In this document: positions 1 through 5,134 of the stretch, piece by piece
Layout of the letters: each line of letters starts with the position of its first letter
How positions within the stretch are numbered: the first letter of the stretch is position 1
NCBI GenBank assembly: GCA_012798975.1
Contig: JAAZME010000064.1
Location: 1 to 5,134, forward strand
Length of the DNA stretch: 5,134 nt
From: Gallicola sp.
GTDB lineage: Bacteria; Bacillota; Clostridia; Tissierellales; Peptoniphilaceae
Direction: 5' to 3'
The notes under the pieces: generated by a model
What the model was told of the DNA's origin: nothing
Database searches by the model: none
Seen by the model: only the letters and a program-made list of their open reading frames with translations
Program-made: the position numbers and the translations under genes

Positions 1-217
1 AGTCTTTTTTAGTCTCTGCTAGAAGATTTCCATTTCGATCATAAATCGCCCCTCGTTCAATCTTATTCTCATCCACCCATAGCCTTTTGTTGTACTCGTG
101 CCTTGCCACATCTTCTGCCCTTACGATCTGAAAATAGGTCATATATAAGACAAAAGCAACAAATACAACTACAAACAAGGAAAGGATTAATATGATTTTC
201 TTATTAAATTTCTCCAT
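1..217 (-). CDS. Class B penicillin-binding protein (PBP2/FtsI type), N-terminal fragment cut by the left edge
   Basis: The first 72 codons of a gene that continues beyond position 1. My translation starts MEKFNKKIILILSL: a short basic cytoplasmic tail, then one hydrophobic segment (about residues 8-28) that should anchor the protein with its bulk outside the membrane. Around residues 44-67 comes an R..W.DEN..ERG.IYDRNG..LA pattern, the usual opening of the class B PBP pedestal domain just after the anchor. Known role of the family: DD-transpeptidase crosslinking peptidoglycan, paired with a SEDS glycosyltransferase. The start at 217 is set by GAGGTGG at 221-227. It lies inside the end of the SEDS gene (14-nt overlap), so translation is probably coupled. 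The transpeptidase domain and its SXXK, SXN and KTG motifs are outside the window, so activity and the choice between division and elongation or sporulation role cannot be judged. The family call is firm; the subfamily is not. Confidence 0.9.
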   Translation of the reverse strand, partial: MEKFNKKIILILSLFVVVFVAFVLYMTYFQIVRAEDVARHEYNKRLWVDENKIERGAIYDRNGNLLAETKKD

Positions 218-1523
218 TTTCCACCTCGCTTTTCGTTCTGGTGTCGGAAGAACAGAACTGAAGAACTCCTAAAGATAAAAAGCTGGATAAAATAGAACTT
301 CCTCCATAGCTGACAAAAGGTATTGTAACTCCCGTTAGTGGAAGCAGCTTTAAAACACCGCCAAACATTATAATCGCCTGAATCGCGAAAAGCATCGTTA
401 CACCCATAGCTACGAACTTGAAAAACAGATCTGTCTGTTCTAAAGAGATTTTAAACCCTCTATACACAAGGATCAAAAAGAGCATAATCACTCCCATTCC
501 AGTAAATATTCCCATTTCTTCAGTAATCGCCGCAAAAATAAAATCCGATTCTACTACCGGGATCAGATTCGGCTGTCCCATCCGGATTCCTGTTCCAAAG
601 AACCCTCCTGAAGCAATAGCAAAGAGAGCCTGTGTGATTTGATATCCCATTCCTTCTATATAAGTCCAAGGATCAAGCCATGTCAATACACGAACACGGA
701 TATGGTTGAATAGAAAATAGGCCAACACAAATCCCCCTGCTGCGAGTATTACATTTAGCAGCATAAGTCTTTCATCTTCCCCGTATACAAACTGGCTTAA
801 CAAAAATAAACCATAAAATATTACAGCCGTTCCAAGGTCTCTTTGAACGAAAAACAATGCTATAAAGATGTATACTACAGCCATCATAAAATAGGGTCTG
901 TATTTAAAATTCTTCAAGAATTTAGGATTTAGATAGAAAGAAGGCAGTAAAAAAACAAACAGCAGCTTTGTGATTTCTGAAGGCTGAAAATTAAATCCGC
1001 CGATTCTAATCCAGTTGATCGCTCCCCCCGTTCTCGTTCCAAAAAGAAGGGTTAACGAGAACAAGCCAAAACACCCTATTAAATAAAGCCATGTCAGGTT
1101 TTTCCACCCTTTGAAGGACTTCATTATAAAATACACCGCATAAAAAACTACTAAGCCTAAAAAATACCAAAAAATCTGCTTAATACCCAGCTCATTATCT
1201 AAACGATAGATCACCGCTACCCCTATACTGAATAAAAAAGTGGCCACTTGAAGTATATATACATCACCTTTGGTCACTTTCCCTATAAAAGTATTCGTCA
1301 AGGATGAAGCTATGACAAAGCCTGTTAATATCAGCAGATCTCGAAGTAAAATACCGTCTTCGTTGGATACTAGAACTAAGAATAAACTGATTATTTGAAA
1401 CAATAAAATTTGTTTTCTAGTGTTTAGAAGTTTTGACTGAAAAGAAAAAGGCTTAAACTTTTTCAGCTTTTGAAAAAATGGAGTTTTCGCTTCTTTTATA
1501 ACCATATCCTGATTATTTTTCAT
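204..1523 (-). CDS. FtsW/RodA/SpoVE family (SEDS) peptidoglycan glycosyltransferase
   Basis: A polytopic membrane protein of 439 residues, within the size range of the family, with a basic cytoplasmic N-terminal tail of about 40 residues and ten or more hydrophobic segments. SEDS proteins polymerise lipid II into glycan strands and work with a class B PBP, here the next gene. Signatures (numbered from the ATG at 1523): FQPSEITKLLF (179-189), QRDLGTAVIF (227-236), GYQITQALFAIASGG (293-307), IPVVESDFIFAAITEEMG (321-338) and LPLTGVTIPFVSYGGSS (394-410). Oddity: where E. coli FtsW D297 and RodA D262 sit, a few residues before GYQ, this protein reads WLDPWTYIEGMGYQ, with Tyr288 in place of the catalytic Asp by my eye alignment. 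Start choice: GGAG at 1533-1536 lies 9 nt before the ATG at 1523, while the upstream in-frame ATG at 1538 has no Shine-Dalgarno. The gene overlaps the FHA gene by 11 nt and the PBP gene by 14 nt. I leave the symbol blank because ftsW, rodA and spoVE cannot be separated by eye. Confidence 0.95.
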   Translation of the reverse strand: MKNNQDMVIKEAKTPFFQKLKKFKPFSFQSKLLNTRKQILLFQIISLFLVLVSNEDGILLRDLLILTGFVIASSLTNTFIGKVTKGDVYILQVATFLFSIGVAVIYRLDNELGIKQIFWYFLGLVVFYAVYFIMKSFKGWKNLTWLYLIGCFGLFSLTLLFGTRTGGAINWIRIGGFNFQPSEITKLLFVFLLPSFYLNPKFLKNFKYRPYFMMAVVYIFIALFFVQRDLGTAVIFYGLFLLSQFVYGEDERLMLLNVILAAGGFVLAYFLFNHIRVRVLTWLDPWTYIEGMGYQITQALFAIASGGFFGTGIRMGQPNLIPVVESDFIFAAITEEMGIFTGMGVIMLFLILVYRGFKISLEQTDLFFKFVAMGVTMLFAIQAIIMFGGVLKLLPLTGVTIPFVSYGGSSILSSFLSLGVLQFCSSDTRTKSEVENGEI

Positions 1524-2022
1524 TGCTGTCATCTCCATTCACAAATAAGAACTCAACCTGTCCAATATCGATTAAATCCTTATCTTTCAATTCAATTGCT
1601 TCATTAATTCTTTCACCGTTTAAATAGATTCCGTTTGCAGAATTCAAGTCTTCGATAAAATAAATTCCTTGATCTTTGATAATACGTGCATGTTTCTTCG
1701 AAATAAAACGGTCTTTTAAAACAACATCATTGCTCTCATCACGACCGATATACGTATTATCACCAATATAATAATGTTCCTGAATTTTAAAAGGAAGCCT
1801 CTCTTTTCGGTTAATCAGCTTTAGATAGGTATCTGCTACATAATTCATATCATTTGTCCCTCTAATGTCCAGGTAAATCATTTTTATAATATTAAAAATG
1901 AAATAGTATATGATTATTACAAATATATATCTAAAAAACATAGCCAACAGGCCATATAATGTAAGATTAGCCGTTATCTGTATAGAAAAAAAGGCTTCCA
2001 GAAAATCTAAAATTGTACCCAT
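1513..2022 (-). CDS. Membrane-anchored FHA-domain protein
   Basis: A 169-residue protein. A strongly hydrophobic stretch (about residues 20-50) forms one or two membrane passes, followed by a basic linker with KLINRKERLPFK near residues 68-79. A C-terminal FHA domain spans about 82-163. The FHA signature residues are visible: GR (93-94), S..H (108-111) and NG (130-131), in the order GRDESNDVVL, ISKKHARI and LNSANGIYLNG. FHA domains bind phosphothreonine peptides, so the likely role is to read Ser/Thr kinase signals at the membrane. It is the first gene of an overlapping trio with the SEDS and PBP genes, an arrangement resembling the FHA-rodA-pbpA cluster of Actinobacteria that also occurs in Clostridia. 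The inference is phospho-dependent recruitment or control of the wall-synthesis pair; no kinase is in the window. The ATG at 2022 is preceded by AGTGGTGAT, a moderate ribosome binding site. Confidence 0.92.
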   Translation of the reverse strand: MGTILDFLEAFFSIQITANLTLYGLLAMFFRYIFVIIIYYFIFNIIKMIYLDIRGTNDMNYVADTYLKLINRKERLPFKIQEHYYIGDNTYIGRDESNDVVLKDRFISKKHARIIKDQGIYFIEDLNSANGIYLNGERINEAIELKDKDLIDIGQVEFLFVNGDDSNEK

Positions 2023-2152
2023 TTCATCACCACTTTCAATCGAGTCTTTTTTTTTGTAATTAAGGTTAATACTTTATTAATCTTAACACAATCCGGCTCT
2101 TTTTTGTATTGAAATTAGATGAAAAGAATTATCTTTATATTATTGTTGATAT
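2023..2152 (-). promoter_or_regulatory. Intergenic leader before the FHA-SEDS-PBP genes, likely holding their promoter
   Basis: This 130-bp gap between xpt and the FHA gene is very AT-rich. It contains a near-perfect inverted repeat (2060-2086) and a nine-base A run (T run on the plus strand, 2047-2055). Several weak -10-like boxes (TAAGAT, TATTAA, TTAATT on the minus strand) fall in or beside the repeat, but none has a good -35 box at 16-18 bp, so I cannot choose one. No hairpin followed by a T-tract is seen after xpt, so read-through from xpt into the wall cluster is possible. Confidence 0.3.
2060..2086. repeat. AT-rich inverted repeat, 12-bp arms with a 3-nt centre
   Basis: On the plus strand TTAAGGTTAATA (2060-2071), CTT (2072-2074) and TATTAATCTTAA (2075-2086) form an inverted repeat with 11 of 12 exact matches. 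The one exception (2065 against 2081) is a G-U wobble in plus-strand RNA and a mismatch in minus-strand RNA. No T-tract follows on either strand, which argues against an intrinsic terminator. Its place about 40 bp upstream of the FHA start fits an operator or promoter-proximal regulator site, but no regulator can be named. Confidence 0.6.
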
Positions 2153-2731
2153 TTATTCCTCTTCGCAGAAGATTACCTGACCGTCTTTAAACTCTTTAAT
2201 GCGAGCTAGCGATAGCAGGTCGTAACCTTCAGAGCGGATATTTTTGCCTCCTTCTTGGAAAGCTTTTTCGATAACTATTCCGATCCCTTTTATGTTGACC
2301 TTTGCCTGTTCGCATAAATCGATCAATCCTTCTAACGCCTTTCCGTTGGCTAAAAAATCATCAATTATTAATACATTTTCACCCTCTTGCAAAAATTTCT
2401 TTGCAACTCTTATCTCATAGGTCTTGTCTTTTGTATAGCTGTAGACATGAGAAGTATAACAGTCGTCTACTAATGTTTTAGAATCTGTTTTTTTCGCAAA
2501 TAAAATCGGACAATCAAATTTTAATCCGCAGGCAAAAGCAACCCCGATCCCGGAAACCTCAATGGTTAATATTTTCGTAATTCCTTCATCCTTGAATTTT
2601 CCATAAAATTCGTCTGCCATTTCCATAAACAATTTCGGTTCAATCATGTGATTCACAAAATTATCTACTTTTAAAATATTGCCAGGTAGTACCGTTCCGT
2701 CACGAAGTATTTTTTCTTCTAATGTTTTCAT
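2153..2731 (-). CDS. xpt: Xanthine phosphoribosyltransferase
   Basis: Purine salvage enzyme of the cytoplasm: transfers phosphoribose from PRPP to xanthine, giving XMP. The 192 residues match the usual length (B. subtilis Xpt is 194). The whole protein follows the Xpt pattern: LKVDNFVNHMIEP near the N-terminus, ITKILTIEVSGIG (about 51-63), the PRPP-binding loop VLIIDDFLANGKA (120-132) and IKGIGIVIEKAFQEGG (147-162). Start choice: AAGGAG at 2740-2745 lies 8 nt before the ATG at 2731. An in-frame ATG at 2755 would place that site inside the coding region and has no site of its own, so it is rejected. The gene has its own promoter (2772-2800) and appears monocistronic or at the head of a longer transcript. 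Unlike B. subtilis xpt, the leader is too short for a guanine riboswitch, and no pbuX permease gene follows. Confidence 0.95.
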   Translation of the reverse strand: MKTLEEKILRDGTVLPGNILKVDNFVNHMIEPKLFMEMADEFYGKFKDEGITKILTIEVSGIGVAFACGLKFDCPILFAKKTDSKTLVDDCYTSHVYSYTKDKTYEIRVAKKFLQEGENVLIIDDFLANGKALEGLIDLCEQAKVNIKGIGIVIEKAFQEGGKNIRSEGYDLLSLARIKEFKDGQVIFCEEE

Positions 2732-2771
2732 CCAATCCGCTCCTTTTATATGCAATTTTTAGACTCTAATC

Positions 2772-2800
2772 ATTATAACAGATCTTTAACAAGAAGTTAA
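2772..2800 (-). promoter_or_regulatory. Sigma-A type promoter of xpt
   Basis: The minus strand reads TTAACT (-35, 2795-2800), a 17-bp spacer and TATAAT (-10, 2772-2777). The -10 box is a perfect consensus match and is extended by TG one base upstream. The -35 box matches TTGACA at four of six positions. The predicted transcript starts near 2765, giving a leader of about 34 nt before the xpt ATG. The -35 box overlaps the T-tract of the upstream terminator. Confidence 0.75.
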
Positions 2801-2801
2801 A
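2785..2801. repeat. Short palindrome over the xpt -35 box, possible operator
   Basis: TTTAAC (2785-2790), AAGAA (2791-2795) and GTTAAA (2796-2801) make a 17-bp palindrome with perfect 6-bp arms. It covers the -35 box and half of the spacer of the xpt promoter, where a repressor could block polymerase. It is AT-rich and short, so chance is possible, and no regulator can be assigned. Confidence 0.35.
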
Positions 2802-2841
2802 AACAGGTTATCTTAATATATAAAATATATTAAGATAACCT
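2797..2841 (-). terminator. Intrinsic terminator after the pullulanase-phosphoglucomutase frame
   Basis: A perfect 17-bp inverted repeat (arms 2825-2841 and 2805-2821, loop 2822-2824) begins 5 nt after the mutase stop codon. On the minus strand it is followed by GTTTTTAAC, with the T-tract at 2799-2803. The stem is long but has only three G-C pairs. The plus-strand side has no T-tract, so it should act on the minus strand only. Confidence 0.8.
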
Positions 2842-2846
2842 TGCTA

Positions 2847-4538
2847 TTATTCTACAGAGTCCATTTTTTCTTTCGCTACTTTTTCTATTTGTTTTAATAT
2901 TTTTTCAGAGTCCTCTAAGGTTTCTCCTACAGAATAAATATAAAGTTTAATTTTCGGCTCCGTCCCTGAAGGTCTAAGGGCAAACCAAGAACCATTATCA
3001 TAATAATATTTCAATACATTGGAAGCCGGAAGACCTGTCTCATCTTCATTGTAGTCTACAGTATCTGTTAAATTCATCTCGCCTATTTTCGCAATACCTT
3101 CTTTTCTGAATTCTTCCATAATACGTCCAATTTTTTCTTGTCCGTCAACACCTTCGTATACAACAGAAATTAATGTTTCATTATAATATCCAAACTCTTC
3201 AAAAAGCTCTTCTAATACATCGAGCAGAGATTTACCCTGTTTTTTATAGAATCCTGCCATCTCTGCGATCATCATTGTAGAATTGACTGCATCTTTGTCT
3301 CTGACGAATGTACCGTAGTTATATCCGATACTTTCTTCATAGCCGAAGATAAACGTCTTTTCTCCTGTGATATCATACTCATTGGCTTTTCCGCAGACAT
3401 TTTTAAAACCGGTTAAGGTTTCAATCATTTCTACACCGTATTTCTCTGCAATTTTAGTAGAAAGATCACCTGTAACAAGGGATTTAACCACAACTCCATT
3501 TTCAGGAAGAGTTCCTTTTCTGCTGCGTTCAGAAAGAATATAGTGAACCAATAAAGCTCCGATTTTTTTTCCATTTAAAAACACATATTCTCCCTCCTCA
3601 TTCCGCACTTCAATAGCCGTACGGTCTGCGTCCGGATCTGTTGCTATGAGAAGCTCGGCATCCTTTGCTTTTCCCAGTTTTTCTGCATAAGCAAATGCCT
3701 TGGGATCTTCTGGATTCGGATAGCCTACTGTAGTAAAATCTCCATCCGGTTCTTCCTGTTCCTCTACTATATGGACATTATTAAAGCCTCTTCGCTTCAG
3801 AATTTCTTGAACTAAAACATTTCCCGTACCGTTTAATGGTGTGTACACAATAGAAATATTTTTATCAATATCGTCATTTATTGTCATTGACAATACTTTT
3901 TCCAAATAAGAACTGTCAATTTCCTCGCCGATCATTTTGATAAGACCATTGTCTATTCCTTCTTGCAGTTCTATTTTTTTGATCTCTGAAAAATCTTTTA
4001 TTTTTTCAATATTCATCAATACTTTGTCTGCAACGTCATCTAAAATTTGAGATCCTTCTTCCCAATACACTTTGTACCCGTTGTATTCTCTAGGATTATG
4101 GCTTGCTGTCACCATAACACCTGAAATCGTGTTTAATTCCCGCACAGCATATGAAAGAACAGGGGTAGGACGTATGTCTTCAAATAGATACACTTTTATT
4201 CTATTCGCAGCAAAAATACGTGCAGAAAGTTCCGAAAATTCTCTCGAAAAATGACGCACATCATAAGCAATAACGATGCCCCGATCTTTCGCCTCTTGTC
4301 CATAACGAAGAATAGTATCTGCCAGCCCTTGAGCCGTAAGTCCTACGGTATATTGATTCATTCTGTTTGTTCCAGCACCGATTTTTCCTCTTAGCCCGGC
4401 AGTTCCGAATTTAAGAGACTGATAGAACCGATCTTCTATTTCTACATCATTATCCTTAATGAGACGAAGCTCTGCTTTCGTTTCTTCGTCGATTACATCA
4501 CCCGTAAGCCATTTTTGATATTCTTTTAAATAATCCAT
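2847..4538 (-). other. Phosphoglucomutase/phosphomannomutase module with its own start (part of the fused frame)
   Basis: Complete alpha-D-phosphohexomutase of 563 residues, close to clostridial and Bacillus PgcA-type enzymes in length and opening ([11 protein letters not shown], then [18 protein letters not shown] at 44-61). All four active-site elements are present: [16 protein letters not shown] with phosphoserine Ser146; metal loop DPDADR at 301-306; sugar-binding GYEESIGY at 399-406; and phosphate-binding RPSGTEPK at 522-529. The expected reaction is glucose-1-phosphate to glucose-6-phosphate through a glucose-1,6-bisphosphate intermediate; phosphomannomutase activity cannot be excluded. 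It feeds glucan breakdown into glycolysis, or supplies glucose-1-phosphate for glycogen and cell-wall sugar synthesis. Taken alone it would be annotated as an ordinary intact pgcA-like gene; its linkage to the pullulanase is the unusual part. Confidence 0.92.
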
Positions 4539-5134
4539 TCCGTCCTCCTTATACTGTTTATTAATACTGTATACAACTGTTGTTAAAGGTCCTATCTCAT
4601 AATTATCTATATCTTTCAACTCTTCGCTGACCCTGCCTCTTTCGTCAAAAGATAATGTGATTTCTTCTGGAGAAATATTGCCTAAATGATAAAAATCAAA
4701 ATGTTCCTGGATGCGGTTATAATCCAGCTGATATCTTATCTTTCCCGCATTATGAAATATCATTAGATATCCTTTATCCGTCTTTAAAGTATATCCAATA
4801 AGCTCCATCGGCAGCTTGTCGTAAAAACAAAGTTTTTCTCTTATTTCCTCCGGATCGCTCATTTCAAATATTGGATGATCCTTTCTAAATTGTATAAGCT
4901 CTTTATAGTATTTATAGTGAGATCTATTCTTATATTTTTTACCCCAATCTATCCCATTAATATCTAACGCCAAATTATAACTGTTATATTCTAAGTTTTT
5001 GCCTCTTAAAAATTCATTTCCGCTATGAATAAAGGGAATCCCCAAAGACATATATATAATACTTGCAAGCATTCTAGAAGCTGGTTCAACCCATTCATAA
5101 TCCATTGTCATTTTGAGCTTATCATAAATAATTA
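2847..5134 (-). CDS. Pullulanase-phosphoglucomutase in-frame fusion, 5' end beyond the right edge
   Basis: One uninterrupted frame. It enters from the right edge as [14 protein letters not shown], so the ATG at 5111 is internal. The first 198 residues are the end of a type I pullulanase (GH13 debranching enzyme, alpha-1,6 bonds): the last barrel strands with [20 protein letters not shown], then [32 protein letters not shown], and a beta-rich C-terminal domain ending about [12 protein letters not shown]. The family's HDN catalytic box should lie a few codons beyond the edge. Six residues (QYKEDG) then lead straight into a complete phosphohexomutase (563 residues from the ATG at 4538). The linker codes for the mutase's ribosome binding site, so this looks like a pair of adjacent genes whose stop was lost: CAG at 4554-4556 is one base from TAG. 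Products could be a fusion, separate mutase by internal initiation, or both. Both domains belong to glycogen or starch use. The frame ends in tandem stops TAA TAG, then the terminator. Confidence 0.85.
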   Translation of the reverse strand, partial: IIYDKLKMTMDYEWVEPASRMLASIIYMSLGIPFIHSGNEFLRGKNLEYNSYNLALDINGIDWGKKYKNRSHYKYYKELIQFRKDHPIFEMSDPEEIREKLCFYDKLPMELIGYTLKTDKGYLMIFHNAGKIRYQLDYNRIQEHFDFYHLGNISPEEITLSFDERGRVSEELKDIDNYEIGPLTTVVYSINKQYKEDGMDYLKEYQKWLTGDVIDEETKAELRLIKDNDVEIEDRFYQSLKFGTAGLRGKIGAGTNRMNQYTVGLTAQGLADTILRYGQEAKDRGIVIAYDVRHFSREFSELSARIFAANRIKVYLFEDIRPTPVLSYAVRELNTISGVMVTASHNPREYNGYKVYWEEGSQILDDVADKVLMNIEKIKDFSEIKKIELQEGIDNGLIKMIGEEIDSSYLEKVLSMTINDDIDKNISIVYTPLNGTGNVLVQEILKRRGFNNVHIVEEQEEPDGDFTTVGYPNPEDPKAFAYAEKLGKAKDAELLIATDPDADRTAIEVRNEEGEYVFLNGKKIGALLVHYILSERSRKGTLPENGVVVKSLVTGDLSTKIAEKYGVEMIETLTGFKNVCGKANEYDITGEKTFIFGYEESIGYNYGTFVRDKDAVNSTMMIAEMAGFYKKQGKSLLDVLEELFEEFGYYNETLISVVYEGVDGQEKIGRIMEEFRKEGIAKIGEMNLTDTVDYNEDETGLPASNVLKYYYDNGSWFALRPSGTEPKIKLYIYSVGETLEDSEKILKQIEKVAKEKMDSVE
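4544..4550 (-). promoter_or_regulatory. Ribosome binding site of the phosphoglucomutase, inside the fused frame
   Basis: The minus strand reads AAGGAGG, then ACGGA, then ATG at 4538. This is the strongest Shine-Dalgarno sequence in the window, at a good 5-nt spacing from the A of ATG. The same bases are read as codons AAG GAG GAC GGA in the fused frame. It supports independent translation of the mutase whether or not the pullulanase reads through. Confidence 0.85.

Noticed and set aside
418..642. Plus-strand open frame of 74 codons
   Set aside because: It lies wholly inside the SEDS gene on the other strand, has no family resemblance and is best explained as a shadow of that gene.
1524..1538. 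Longer SEDS starts at 1538 and 1532
   Set aside because: Neither has a Shine-Dalgarno at proper spacing, whereas GGAG at 1533-1536 is well placed for the ATG at 1523.
2041..2060. Nine-base T run on the plus strand as the tail of a terminator
   Set aside because: No stem precedes it on the plus strand and no plus-strand gene exists; on the minus strand it is an A run.
2732..2755. Longer xpt start at 2755
   Set aside because: It would put the AAGGAG ribosome binding site inside the coding sequence and add eight residues absent from known Xpt proteins.
2732..2765. Purine riboswitch in the xpt leader
   Set aside because: The space between the predicted transcript start and the ATG is about 34 nt, and I see no paired three-helix arrangement.
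4072..4254. Plus-strand open frame of 60 codons
   Set aside because: Antisense to the conserved TASHNP active-site region of the mutase, with no recognisable protein features.
5109..5111. ATG at 5111 as the true start of the pullulanase-mutase frame
   Set aside because: The frame stays open to the window edge and the upstream codons (IIYDKLK) continue the pullulanase pattern; there is no ribosome binding site before this ATG.

Overview
The window is AT-rich and all its genes lie on the minus strand. The gene set is a type I pullulanase joined to a phosphohexomutase, then xpt, then an FHA protein, an FtsW/RodA protein and a class B penicillin-binding protein. Together with the strong AAGGAGG-type ribosome binding sites and short intergenic spaces, this suggests a low-GC Gram-positive bacterium, most likely an anaerobe of the class Clostridia. 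The sequence alone does not support a genus-level call.

In transcription order (from the right edge to the left), the first block is carbohydrate metabolism. An open frame entering from the right edge encodes the C-terminal part of a type I pullulanase. It continues without a stop codon into a complete 563-residue alpha-D-phosphohexomutase (phosphoglucomutase type). The mutase part keeps its own ideal ribosome binding site and ATG at 4538. The block ends at an AT-rich hairpin terminator (about 2797-2841). The enzymes fit one route: debranching of alpha-1,6-linked glucan, and interconversion of glucose-1-phosphate and glucose-6-phosphate.

Next is a single-gene unit, xpt (xanthine phosphoribosyltransferase, purine salvage). 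It has a well-formed promoter whose -35 box overlaps the T-tract of the preceding terminator. Its leader is only about 34 nt, too short for the guanine riboswitch found upstream of xpt in Bacillus. A 130-bp gap follows, holding an AT-rich near-perfect inverted repeat but no convincing terminator.

The third block is a tightly coupled cell-wall cluster: a membrane-anchored FHA-domain protein, an FtsW/RodA-type SEDS glycosyltransferase, and the first 72 codons of a class B PBP cut by the left edge. The genes overlap by 11 and 14 nt, so translational coupling is likely. SEDS and class B PBP proteins act as a pair in peptidoglycan polymerisation and crosslinking; an FHA protein beside them suggests control by Ser/Thr phosphorylation. 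The SEDS protein appears to carry Tyr where the catalytic Asp is expected, which deserves checking.

The two main items for a second look are the pullulanase-phosphoglucomutase read-through frame and the Asp-to-Tyr difference in the SEDS protein. I see no mobile elements, tRNA or rRNA genes, or CRISPR arrays.
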